Shown piece by piece: positions 56,629 to 64,000 of a DNA stretch of 64,000 nt (position 1 is its first letter; every line of letters begins with the position of its first letter). The stretch spans positions 620,001-684,000 of the forward strand of contig CANMFE010000001.1 in the NCBI GenBank assembly GCA_947497085.1, written 5' to 3'. The translations under genes and the position numbers were made by a program. Source of the stretch: an uncultured Sphingomonadaceae bacterium. GTDB taxonomy: Bacteria > Pseudomonadota > Alphaproteobacteria > Sphingomonadales > Sphingomonadaceae. The notes beneath the pieces were generated by a model. That model saw nothing but the letters and a program-made list of their open reading frames with translations, was not told where the DNA came from and did not search any database.

Positions 56629-57665
56629 CTGGTGGCCATCCGCCAGCCTATTTCCTCACCGGCATGGAAAGGCACGATAGCCCCGCTTGCAATCATGATC
56701 CGTTCGGGCACATCCGTGGCTGCGCGCTCAAGCGTGACCGTGCCATCGTTCAGCGGCAGGCCGTAAAAGCGCGGGCCATTTTCCGAAGCGAACGCTTCCA
56801 GCCTGTCCAGCGCGCCTTCTTCATCAAATACCGCAGCATAGCTTTCCAGCGCATAGGGCGCGTTGAATATACCGGCACAGCCACAGGCAGATTCCTTGGC
56901 ACCAACTTCATGCGGCGCGCTGTCGGTGCCGAGGAAATATTTGGGCGAGCCTGATGTCGCCGCCTTGCGCAACGCCAGCCGGTGCTCTTCGCGCTTGGCC
57001 ACGGGCAGGCAATAGGCATGCGGGCGGATGCCACCGGCAAAAATCGCATTGCGGTTGATATGCAGGTGCTGCGGCGTGATGGTCGCGGCGACATTTGTAC
57101 CCGCACCGTCCACAAACTGCACCGCGTCACGGGTGGTGATATGTTCGAACACCACTTTCAGCTCCGGCAGGCGCTGCACCAAAGGCGCCAATATGCGCTC
57201 GATAAACTCCGCCTCGCGGTCAAAAATATCGATATGCGCCTCGGTCACTTCACCATGAACCAGCAAAGGCATGCCGATATCCGCCATCTGTTCCAGCACG
57301 CCCATTATATTGGCAATATCAGTGACGCCATGCGCGCTGTTGGTCGTGGCATTGGCGGGATACAGCTTGGCAGCGGTGAAAACGCCGCTTTCAAAGCCGC
57401 GCGCCATATCGCCCGCATCCGCAGCGTCGGTCAGGTAACAGGTCATCAGTGGTGTAAAATCACTGTCTTCAGGCAGTGCGCCCCTGATCCGGTCACGATA
57501 GGCCCTAGCGGCCGCAGCACTCGTCACGGGTGGCGACAGGTTAGGCATAACGATCGCGCGTGCAAACTGCCGCGCGGTATAATGCGCCACTTCGCGCAGC
57601 ATATCACCATCGCGCAGGTGCACATGCCAATCATCAGGGCGGCGGATCGTGAGTGTATCGGTCAT
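56625..57665 (-). CDS. pyrC: Dihydroorotase
   Basis: A 346-residue type II dihydroorotase, the size of the E. coli enzyme, which closes carbamoyl-aspartate into dihydroorotate in pyrimidine synthesis. [17 protein letters not shown] has the HxH zinc ligands, [18 protein letters not shown] the carboxylated lysine, LVHGEV and [10 protein letters not shown] further histidines, and FLGTDSAPH the catalytic Asp. ATG 57665 gives the family length; ATG 57683 is a close alternative. The divergent ygfZ gene begins 238 bases away. Confidence 0.96.
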   Translation of the reverse strand: MTDTLTIRRPDDWHVHLRDGDMLREVAHYTARQFARAIVMPNLSPPVTSAAAARAYRDRIRGALPEDSDFTPLMTCYLTDAADAGDMARGFESGVFTAAKLYPANATTNSAHGVTDIANIMGVLEQMADIGMPLLVHGEVTEAHIDIFDREAEFIERILAPLVQRLPELKVVFEHITTRDAVQFVDGAGTNVAATITPQHLHINRNAIFAGGIRPHAYCLPVAKREEHRLALRKAATSGSPKYFLGTDSAPHEVGAKESACGCAGIFNAPYALESYAAVFDEEGALDRLEAFASENGPRFYGLPLNDGTVTLERAATDVPERIMIASGAIVPFHAGEEIGWRMATS

Positions 57666-57902
57666 GTGGGTGTGTCTATCCATTTGGCTGCCGTACGGCA
57701 ATAAGCCGGTTGAGTCTTTTTTGGTTCGCTCACGCTCACATCCGGCACCGGCCCACAGGCTTTTCGCGAAAGCGAAAAATAGCCGTGAGGGATAAGAACT
57801 AGGCCGATGGTGCTGCGCTTCAACGCATTTAATCAGAGCGAACCCAAAAAGACTCAACCCCGTTCACTTTCATTTCCTTACCATAGCTCCTACTTAATCC
57901 CC

Positions 57903-58685
57903 ATGAGCAATACCACCCTGATCCACCGCGCGCTGATCCGTATTTCACCCATGGAGGCCCCGACAAGCGAGCGCGAGGACATACGTGCTTTCCTGCAAGG
58001 GCTGGTGACACAGGACATGGCCGCCGTGCAGCCGGGTGCGCCGCAATGGGCCGCGCTATTGAGTGCGCAGGGCAAGGCTTTGTTCGACTTTATCCTCTGG
58101 GCAGACGGTGACGCTGACATATTAATCGACTGCGAACGCGAAGCGGCGGGGGATCTGGCCAAGCGGCTGACGCTCTATCGCCTGCGCCGCAAAATCGCGA
58201 TAGGCCGGGAGGAAACACTATGTGTGCACTGGTCCCCTGACAGCGATAAAGGCGTGGGTGACCCTCGCCTCCCCGCATTGGGCAGGCGCTGGCTCGCGCC
58301 CGAAAACCCTGACGATACCGATAAGGTTGATGCCGCGTGGAAAGCGCACCGGCTTTCTCTGGGCGTGACCGAGGGACAGGCGGAACTGGGCAGTGACAAG
58401 ACGCTCTGGCTCGAATGCAATGCGGCAGAGCTGAATGGCGTCAGCTTTACCAAAGGCTGCTATGTAGGGCAGGAAAATACAGCGCGCATGAATTACAGGC
58501 AGAAAGTGAACCGCCGCATGGTGGTTATCCCGCTGGATCAGGCTGATAAGAAGCGGCAACGCATCGCCTATGCTGATCTCGGCCTGTCGGTCGAGCATCG
58601 CCGGGTGGATGATATGGACGGCCTCACCCTGCCGGGCTGGCTCTCAAATGCGATTTCACGCGATGACACAGCTGATGGTGCGTAA
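57903..58685 (+). CDS. ygfZ: Folate-binding YgfZ/CAF17 family protein
   Basis: A 260-residue aminomethyltransferase-like protein that helps mature or repair iron-sulphur enzymes. FLQGLVTQDMAAVQPG near residue 30 and LLSAQGKALFDFILW follow the family, and KGCYVGQENTARMNYRQKVNRRM has the YgfZ signature KGCYxGQE, with the cysteine that distinguishes it from glycine-cleavage T protein. ATG 57903 is chosen; the upstream frame is not family-like. It is divergent from pyrC. Confidence 0.92.
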   Translation: MSNTTLIHRALIRISPMEAPTSEREDIRAFLQGLVTQDMAAVQPGAPQWAALLSAQGKALFDFILWADGDADILIDCEREAAGDLAKRLTLYRLRRKIAIGREETLCVHWSPDSDKGVGDPRLPALGRRWLAPENPDDTDKVDAAWKAHRLSLGVTEGQAELGSDKTLWLECNAAELNGVSFTKGCYVGQENTARMNYRQKVNRRMVVIPLDQADKKRQRIAYADLGLSVEHRRVDDMDGLTLPGWLSNAISRDDTADGA

Positions 58686-58714
58686 AACGCACATCGAGGT
58701 GCAGCAATAATAAT

Positions 58715-58736
58715 TGATAATTATTTTCAATTATCA
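58715..58736. promoter_or_regulatory. Palindromic operator before the TetR gene
   Basis: TGATAATT (58715-58722) and AATTATCA (58729-58736) are perfect inverted half-sites separated by six bases, 47 bases before the TetR start. Self-regulation through such a site is usual for the family. Confidence 0.7.
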
Positions 58737-58783
58737 TATAACTGTCTTACTTAACTATTGCAGATAGAAAACAGGAGCTACAT

Positions 58784-59422
58784 ATGGCGCGCCCCCAGGT
58801 CGATATGGAAGCTACAAAAGCCAAATTGCTGGAGACATGCGAGGACATGATCCGCGAGCGCGGTGCCGTGAGCTTCACCATGACCGATATCGCACAGGCC
58901 GCGGGTATGTCGCAATCCAACGCCTATCGTTTCTTTGCCAGCAAGGATGAGCTTGCCGAAGCGATGGCAGGTCGGTGGTTTGAAGAATTGACAACCATGA
59001 TGGAGGACGTCGTGGCATCAGACCTGCCTGCGCGCGACAAGATGTATCATTTTTTTGCCCGCCGCCTCGAACTCAAGCATCAGCGCCTGAATGAAGATCC
59101 TGCGCTGTTCGCCGCCTATATGGAACTGGGCGATGAGCATTTTGAAGTGGTGCGCGGCTATATTGACCTGGCCGACCATTATATGGCGACTATCATCGCC
59201 GAAGCTATGGAAGAAGGCCATTTCAAGGGGCTGGAGATTGACGAGACTGTCTCGCTCATCAACACAATGGTGCAGCCATTTTGCAACCCGACCCTGATGA
59301 TGCAGCTGCACACGCTCGCCAATACCGAAAAGCTGGCCATGGTCATCGACACAATTTTCCGTGGGCTTTACAGGGGCGATGAGACAAAGGTTACCACGCC
59401 GCAATTGCAGCAGGTCAGTTAG
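58784..59422 (+). CDS. TetR family transcriptional regulator
   Basis: A 212-residue repressor-type protein. ERGAVSFTMTDIAQAAGMSQSNAYRFFASKDELAEAM (residues 25-60; recognition part GMSQSNAYRFF) is the TetR helix-turn-helix. The C-terminal 150 residues are helical and would bind a ligand and form the dimer. A 22-base inverted repeat stands before the gene. Its neighbour, the secreted rhodanese on the other strand, ends four bases from it, so the target genes are not evident. AGGAGC precedes ATG 58784. Confidence 0.93.
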   Translation: MARPQVDMEATKAKLLETCEDMIRERGAVSFTMTDIAQAAGMSQSNAYRFFASKDELAEAMAGRWFEELTTMMEDVVASDLPARDKMYHFFARRLELKHQRLNEDPALFAAYMELGDEHFEVVRGYIDLADHYMATIIAEAMEEGHFKGLEIDETVSLINTMVQPFCNPTLMMQLHTLANTEKLAMVIDTIFRGLYRGDETKVTTPQLQQVS

Positions 59423-59425
59423 GCG

Positions 59426-59956
59426 CTAGTCACCTGTGTCGCGTGAGGTTTTGACAAAACGCACACGCGGATCATCCATGTCCACCACGTCGTTCAGCTC
59501 GTAAATATTGCGATAGCCATAGCCGTAGAGGTTGATGAATGTCGGGATATTGAGCGCGAGCGGCGCGCGCTTGGCCGTCACAGGCGCGCGGTCATTGCTG
59601 AAATTATTGTTGCAGTAGATCAGGATTGTACGCTGCGTATCGCCAATCACTTTGGCCAGTTTTGCATCGGTAAAATCGGAAAAAGGCAGGTTGACCGCCC
59701 CTTCGATATGCCCGGCGGCAAAAGCAGCGGCGCTGCGCGTGTCAAGCACCAGCGTGTCTTCCTGCTGCGCCAGCTTCTGGAAATCGTCAAATCCGACAAG
59801 CCGTGACTGGCGATATTCGGCAAGCCCTGATGTCAGCTTAGCAAAAGCCGCATAGTCCACCTGCGGATTGTCTGGCAGCACCGGCGCAGCCTGCGCATGT
59901 GCAGCGGTGACGGATGAGAGCGCGAACAGCGCAGCGGCAAGACGTATGGTCAGCAT
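59426..59956 (-). CDS. Secreted rhodanese-like domain protein
   Basis: A 176-residue protein with a signal peptide (RLAAALFALSSVTAAHAQA) and one rhodanese domain: TLVLDTRSAAAFAAGHIEGAVNLPFSDF and TILIYCNNNFSNDRAP, followed by the ending IPTFINLYGYGYRNIYELNDVVD. The cysteine stands where the catalytic one should be, but the loop is CNNNFSND instead of the usual six-residue cradle, so sulfurtransfer is doubtful. GGAGGAG before ATG 59956 fixes the start. It would act in the periplasm. Confidence 0.88.
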   Translation of the reverse strand: MLTIRLAAALFALSSVTAAHAQAAPVLPDNPQVDYAAFAKLTSGLAEYRQSRLVGFDDFQKLAQQEDTLVLDTRSAAAFAAGHIEGAVNLPFSDFTDAKLAKVIGDTQRTILIYCNNNFSNDRAPVTAKRAPLALNIPTFINLYGYGYRNIYELNDVVDMDDPRVRFVKTSRDTGD

Positions 59957-60146
59957 GATTGCTCCTCCACTATGGCTGGAGGAATAGCCCATTTCCCATA
60001 AACCCGTGCTGAATGACTTCGGTTCAACCCTTTTTCCTATGTGCCCGATTTCTCGCCATACACCCCGAAAACCGCCATTTTGGAACAGACCCAGTTTCGG
60101 ACGTTTGGTAGCCAATTGAATCGCGAAAGAGGAAGCTCGGCTGTTC

Positions 60147-60431
60147 CTATCCAGCCGAAAGCAAAAATGCGGCCGCGAAGCTAATGACGGCGGCTGCCAA
60201 AGATGGCTTCCAATTCTGCCGCAGGACACGGGCCAATGATCGAATGGAGTGGTTGAGCAAATCAAGCTCGCTACGATTCAGGTAACTCTCTATAAACCGC
60301 CTGATCGCTTCGCTAGGCGTGTCGCCTTGACGATCACACGCGTTTTGGAATGCGAGCTTCTTGGAATGTGAAAGTCGAACTTCGAACCTCTCGCTTTTCT
60401 TCTCCCAGTCATCCGATTTAGACTCACTCAT
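60147..60431 (-). CDS. Membrane-anchored ribbon-helix-helix-like protein
   Basis: A 94-residue protein. The N-terminal part (SERFEVRLSHSKKLAFQNACDRQGDTPSEAIRRFIESYL in pieces: FEVRLSHSKKLAFQNAC, TPSEAIRRFIESYL) has the strand-helix-helix pattern of Arc/MetJ-type DNA-binding proteins. The C-terminus (SLAAAVISFAAAFLLSAG) is a single membrane span. Such a pair of features is unusual, since ribbon-helix-helix proteins are generally soluble antitoxins or repressors. GAGGAC lies before ATG 60431. No partner toxin is visible next to it. The 190 bases to the rhodanese hold nothing recognisable. Confidence 0.7.
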   Translation of the reverse strand: MSESKSDDWEKKSERFEVRLSHSKKLAFQNACDRQGDTPSEAIRRFIESYLNRSELDLLNHSIRSLARVLRQNWKPSLAAAVISFAAAFLLSAG

Positions 60432-60699
60432 GATCTTGTCCTCAATTGCCTGATTTCGAGCCTCAAGAGTTAGTCCAAACATACATTTGCCGCAACTCAT
60501 AGCAACGCCGGACATCCTCTGTTTCGTGTCCGTACAAATGCTGTATTGTTCGAGAGTCCGCTTTCACCCCCACAACCGGTCACTTCGTCGTTGCGATGCG
60601 TCTCCCGAAGCCGGGCGCAAGGCTGGGACCAGAACTCAGGCTGAGCCTGCCTGCGCTCGCGAAGGCGGGTGCCGAAGCGATTGCCCATATCCCCTTCAT

Positions 60700-60780
60700 A
60701 TTCCTGCGAAAGCAGGAATCCAGGGTGACATGGTCAAACGGTTGCGACTGCCGCCCCTGGACTCCTGCTTTCGCAGGAGT
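60700..60780. repeat. REPIN upstream of the DUF389 gene end
   Basis: ATTCCTGCGAAAGCAGGAAT at the left and ACTCCTGCTTTCGCAGGAGT at the right, with CCAGGG and CCCTGG just inside, form a REPIN of the same type as 35031-35110. It sits in the 366-base gap 60432-60797, which otherwise holds no gene. Confidence 0.85.
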
Positions 60781-60797
60781 ACGAGAGGCAGATTGAA

Positions 60798-62378
60798 TCA
60801 GGGCGCACCATCCTCCCCAAGCGCCGTGTCCGGCGGCAGCCAGCTTAGCACCACCTGGTCGCTACGGCCATTGCCGCCGGGGCGCAGCGCGCAGGCGATA
60901 TCCTGCGCTTTCAACAGTTCCAATACCTGCTGGGCATTGCGCGCGCTACCCTGTATACCCAGCGGCGCGTCAATGCGCTGCGCAGCCCAGGCAGCCAGTA
61001 CGATATTGCGCGCGCCCTCCGCCGATGGTTCGCCATTTTCCATCTCGATCACAGGAAGCTTGCTGGCAGGTGGCTCGATAATCACGCTCCAACCTTCTTC
61101 GAGCGCCTCGGCCCGCCTTTCAAGCGCATAATAGGTTTCCAGCGTGGCTCCAGGCAGCTTCTTCGCTTTCACCACCGCCCGCTTGGCCTGCCGGTCGATA
61201 ATCACATCCTGCGGCGGCACGCCAGCCACCAGCGATAATCGCTGTGCCAGTTCGGTAATTTCCTGTTCCTGCGCCGCTATCTGTTCATTCGCCTTGGCCG
61301 CCGCGATTTCCGCCGCCTCTGCATCGCCGGCATTGGTGCCGACGCGGAACTGGCTTATATTCACGTCGATATCCTGACCCAGCTGGACTTCCATCAGTCG
61401 CTCTGAACGCCGCTCGGCATCAGGCTGGAATTCGGGCGTGAGCACAGTGGCGTTGACCGCAAGCGGATGCGCACTGAAATCAAGATCAATCTGGCTGAGC
61501 CGTGCGCCGCTGCCAAATTCGTCCTTCACCACGCTGGTCGCAATGCGCGTGGCGTTGGATTCCCAGGCAATCTGCCGGAGCGAATAACCGAGCGGGACGG
61601 CCAGAGCGATGAATATGATGACGGTAATCGCCGCCTGCACCTTTGTCTGTTTATCCGACAGGCGGCTACGAAAACCGTAAAGCCGCGCCATGACCGCAGC
61701 GGTGAGCGCAATGGTCATAAGGTTGGTGAAATAGAGCAGCAGCGCGCCGCCAAATACCGTCCAATTAAGCGTGGCCAGGCCGAAGCCGACAACGGCAAGC
61801 GGCGGCATCAGCGCGGTGGCGATCGCCACGCCCACAATGGTGCCCTCACGCCCGCGGATCATGGAATAGGCACCGGCCAGCGCGGAAAACAGCGCCACGC
61901 CCAGATCGAAAAGATTGGGCCGCGTGCGTGAGGCGATTTCCGGCGTCACATTCTGCAGCGGCGACATCATGACAATAAACGCGCAGAACAGGATCGATAT
62001 GATCGTGCCCACCGCGAGCGCATAGGCCGATTGCTTGCCCCAGTTCAGATCACCGATAGCCAGCGCGAAACCTGCCCCCATCATGGGGCCGAGCAATGGT
62101 GATAATAGCATCGCGCCAATCACCACCGCCGGCGAGGACAGCAGCAGGCCAAGTATGGCAATACCCGCCGACATCAGCAGCATAAACGCATAGCGCAGTG
62201 ACCAGCCCGATTCCTCGCGCACCTTGTCGACCACCGCGCGCTGCTTGATTTCCTGCCGCACCCCCTTGCGCCACCAGTTTGCAAAGGCATCCCAGCTCGC
62301 TTTCAGCGGATTGCTGGAAATCTCCTGCGGCGAAGGTTCAACGGCGGGCTTGCTGTTCGAAATAGGCATAAGAGACAA
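60798..62378 (-). CDS. DUF389 family membrane protein
   Basis: A 526-residue protein. The first 280 residues carry about six to seven spans with the DUF389 motifs SAGIAILGLLLSSPAVVIGAMLLSPLLGPMMG (core AVVIGAMLLSPLLGPM), ATALMPPLAVVGFGL and LYFTNLMTIAL. The second half is soluble, with an alpha-helical stretch (EAAEIAAAKANEQIAAQEQEI) and two beta-rich parts, and would face the periplasm. The function of DUF389 proteins is not established. The start could also be at the second ATG, 62369. The gene follows acnA on the same strand. Confidence 0.88.
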   Translation of the reverse strand: MSLMPISNSKPAVEPSPQEISSNPLKASWDAFANWWRKGVRQEIKQRAVVDKVREESGWSLRYAFMLLMSAGIAILGLLLSSPAVVIGAMLLSPLLGPMMGAGFALAIGDLNWGKQSAYALAVGTIISILFCAFIVMMSPLQNVTPEIASRTRPNLFDLGVALFSALAGAYSMIRGREGTIVGVAIATALMPPLAVVGFGLATLNWTVFGGALLLYFTNLMTIALTAAVMARLYGFRSRLSDKQTKVQAAITVIIFIALAVPLGYSLRQIAWESNATRIATSVVKDEFGSGARLSQIDLDFSAHPLAVNATVLTPEFQPDAERRSERLMEVQLGQDIDVNISQFRVGTNAGDAEAAEIAAAKANEQIAAQEQEITELAQRLSLVAGVPPQDVIIDRQAKRAVVKAKKLPGATLETYYALERRAEALEEGWSVIIEPPASKLPVIEMENGEPSAEGARNIVLAAWAAQRIDAPLGIQGSARNAQQVLELLKAQDIACALRPGGNGRSDQVVLSWLPPDTALGEDGAP

Positions 62379-62427
62379 GTTAGCCGTAATTTGAATGGCA
62401 TGGAAGTGGGTTTAAATAGACATCATT

Positions 62428-62463
62428 CAAAAGAAAACCCCGTCCCATATTATGGAACGGGGC
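62428..62463 (-). terminator. Intrinsic terminator of acnA
   Basis: On the minus strand, CCCCGTTCCATA pairs with TATGGGACGGGG and is followed by TTTTCTTTT. It lies about 25 bases past the acnA stop. Confidence 0.85.
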
Positions 62464-62486
62464 CTTCCTAAACACATGTCTGCAAT

Positions 62487-64000
62487 TTACTTCGCCAAAT
62501 TGCGCAGCACGTAGTGCAAGATACCGCCGTTCAGGAAATATTCCATTTCGTTCGCAGTATCGATGCGGCATTTGGTCATGAAAGTGGCTGTCGTGCCATC
62601 CGCGCGGGTCATTTCGACCTCGACGTCCTGCAACGGTTTCAGATCCGCCACACCTTTGATCGAGAAGCTCTCGCTGCCATCCAGGCTGAGTGTATTGCGG
62701 TCCACGCCTTCGGCAAACTGCAGCGGCAACACGCCCATGCCGACCAGGTTGGAACGGTGGATACGCTCATAGCTTTCCACGATCACCGCTTTGACGCCGA
62801 GCAGGTTGGTGCCCTTCGCCGCCCAGTCGCGTGAGGAACCCGTGCCGTACTGTTCGCCGCCGATGACAACCAGCTGCGTGCCGTCGGCCTTATGCCGCAT
62901 CGCCGCGTCATAGATCGGCATGACTTCACCGTTATATTTGGTGTAACCGCCCTCTTTGCCATCCGCCATTTCGTTCTTGATGCGGATATTGGCAAATGTG
63001 CCGCGCATCATCACTTCATGGTTGCCGCGGCGTGAGCCATAGCTGTTAAAGTCCTGCTTTGCGACCTGATGCGACATCAGATACTCGCCCGCCGGGCTGT
63101 CCTGCTTGATCGCACCTGCAGGCGAGATATGGTCGGTGGTGATGCTGTCGCCCAAAAGGGCGAGCACTTTGGCATCGGTAATATCGGCAATCGGTGCGGG
63201 CGTCATATCCATACCCTCGAAATAGGGCGGGTTTGCCACGTAAGTCGAGCCTGCGCGCCACTGGAACGTGTCACCGCCCGTCACATCGATCGCGCGCCAT
63301 GCATCATCGCCGTCATAGACATTGGCATAGCGGCTTTCGAACATTTCGCGGCTGACCGCGCCCTGCATTGCCGCCGCAACTTCATCATTGGTGGGCCAGA
63401 TATCGCGCAGATACACATCCGCGCCATCGCTGCCCTGGCCGATCGGCGTTTCGTACATATCCTCACGCACTGTGCCTTTCAGCGCATAGGCGACCACCAG
63501 CGGCGGCGACGCCAGATAGTTGGCGCGCACGTCCTGGCTCACACGGCCTTCAAAATTGCGGTTGCCCGAAAGCACCGATGCCGCGACCAGATCATTGTCA
63601 TTGATCGCTTTCGAAATCGGCGCGGGGAGCGGACCCGAATTGCCGATACACGTCGTACAGCCATAACCGACCAGATTAAAACCAAGATAGTTGAGATCCT
63701 CGCTCAAACCCGCCTTGTCCAGATAATCGGTCACCACCTGCGACCCCGGAGCCAGCGACGATTTGACCCATGGCTTGCGCTGCAGACCCTTTTCACGCGC
63801 CTTGCGCGCGACCAGACCTGCGGCGATCAGCACGCTGGGGTTGGAGGTGTTGGTACAGCTGGTAATCGCCGCAATCGCGACATCACCATGTCCGAAATCA
63901 TGGTCCGCGCCATCGACCGCCACTCGGCCCTTGCTGTCGTCGCTATTGAAAACTTCGCCCAGATCACGGTTGAAGCTTTCGTCAAGGTCCGCCATCGAAA
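62487..64000 (-). CDS. acnA: Aconitate hydratase, C-terminal part
   Basis: The frame runs off the right edge, so only about the last 504 of some 890 residues are seen. Aconitase converts citrate to isocitrate in the TCA cycle and feeds ace[17 protein letters not shown] holds one cluster cysteine and [15 protein letters not shown] the other two. [65 protein letters not shown] and [16 protein letters not shown] are in the order expected for the AcnA/IRP type. The ATG near 63995 lies inside the conserved region and is not the true start. Confidence 0.96.
   Translation of the reverse strand, partial: SMADLDESFNRDLGEVFNSDDSKGRVAVDGADHDFGHGDVAIAAITSCTNTSNPSVLIAAGLVARKAREKGLQRKPWVKSSLAPGSQVVTDYLDKAGLSEDLNYLGFNLVGYGCTTCIGNSGPLPAPISKAINDNDLVAASVLSGNRNFEGRVSQDVRANYLASPPLVVAYALKGTVREDMYETPIGQGSDGADVYLRDIWPTNDEVAAAMQGAVSREMFESRYANVYDGDDAWRAIDVTGGDTFQWRAGSTYVANPPYFEGMDMTPAPIADITDAKVLALLGDSITTDHISPAGAIKQDSPAGEYLMSHQVAKQDFNSYGSRRGNHEVMMRGTFANIRIKNEMADGKEGGYTKYNGEVMPIYDAAMRHKADGTQLVVIGGEQYGTGSSRDWAAKGTNLLGVKAVIVESYERIHRSNLVGMGVLPLQFAEGVDRNTLSLDGSESFSIKGVADLKPLQDVEVEMTRADGTTATFMTKCRIDTANEMEYFLNGGILHYVLRNLAK

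Overview
The window reads as chromosomal DNA of a free-living alphaproteobacterium, most likely of the Sphingomonadales. The reasons are gene content and sequence style: a long-form isocitrate lyase, an alphaproteobacterial-type LexA box (GTTC-N7-GTTC) before uvrA, a UvrA whose first zinc module reads CPVSG, many GC-rich palindromic repeats, and several small sphingomonad-like envelope proteins. The genus cannot be fixed from sequence alone. Most genes are GC-rich housekeeping or envelope genes. Two genes (18623-19765 and 25202-26983) are clearly AT-rich and look acquired. No rRNA, tRNA or CRISPR array was found.

Layout. 1-7.6 kb: the end of a membrane protein, a ferredoxin-NADP reductase, an N-acyl-D-amino-acid deacylase, a broken DUF559 nuclease gene inside a 65-bp inverted repeat, dnaN, a histidine phosphatase coupled to an IalB-like secreted protein, and a GFA protein. 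7.8-14.4 kb: rlmN, a cytochrome b/molybdopterin oxidoreductase pair, a cyclopropane-fatty-acid synthase, small proteins and argG. 14.4-15.2 kb: a long non-coding stretch with many GCAA-loop hairpins ending in a strong terminator, a candidate large structured RNA. 15.2-18.3 kb: a secreted subtilase and a lone secretin. 18.6-27 kb: the two AT-rich genes flank aceA, cspA and small envelope genes, together with two oppositely oriented arrays of a GGAAGGTCCC motif.

27-39 kb: uvrA carries an in-frame palindromic insertion, a tandem-repeat leader and an SOS box. It is followed by a chemoreceptor, a DUF1579-like protein, and a vitamin B12 uptake locus (cobalamin riboswitch, TonB receptor, btuF-btuC-btuD) next to a MATE transporter. 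39-50 kb: a CHASE2/EAL phosphodiesterase, a 22-codon-scale small-protein gene with its own promoter and terminator, a flavin reductase/enoyl-CoA hydratase fusion, ExbD, DUF3667, a thioesterase, a membrane AraC regulator, an S41 peptidase and queF. 50-64 kb: FeS-type photolyase, sulfurtransferase, GNAT/DUF1330 pair, rarD, pyrC, ygfZ, TetR, a rhodanese, a membrane ribbon-helix-helix protein, DUF389 and the 3' part of acnA.

Genes that work together: the B12 locus forms one regulated import system; the cytochrome b and Tat-signal oxidoreductase are translationally coupled and probably form a periplasmic redox enzyme with its membrane partner; aceA and acnA both serve the glyoxylate/TCA cycle. The strongest leads for something undescribed are the DUF559 palindromic element with covarying hairpins, the related in-frame element inside uvrA, the structured non-coding region after argG, the paired GGAAGGTCCC arrays and the 22-residue protein gene.
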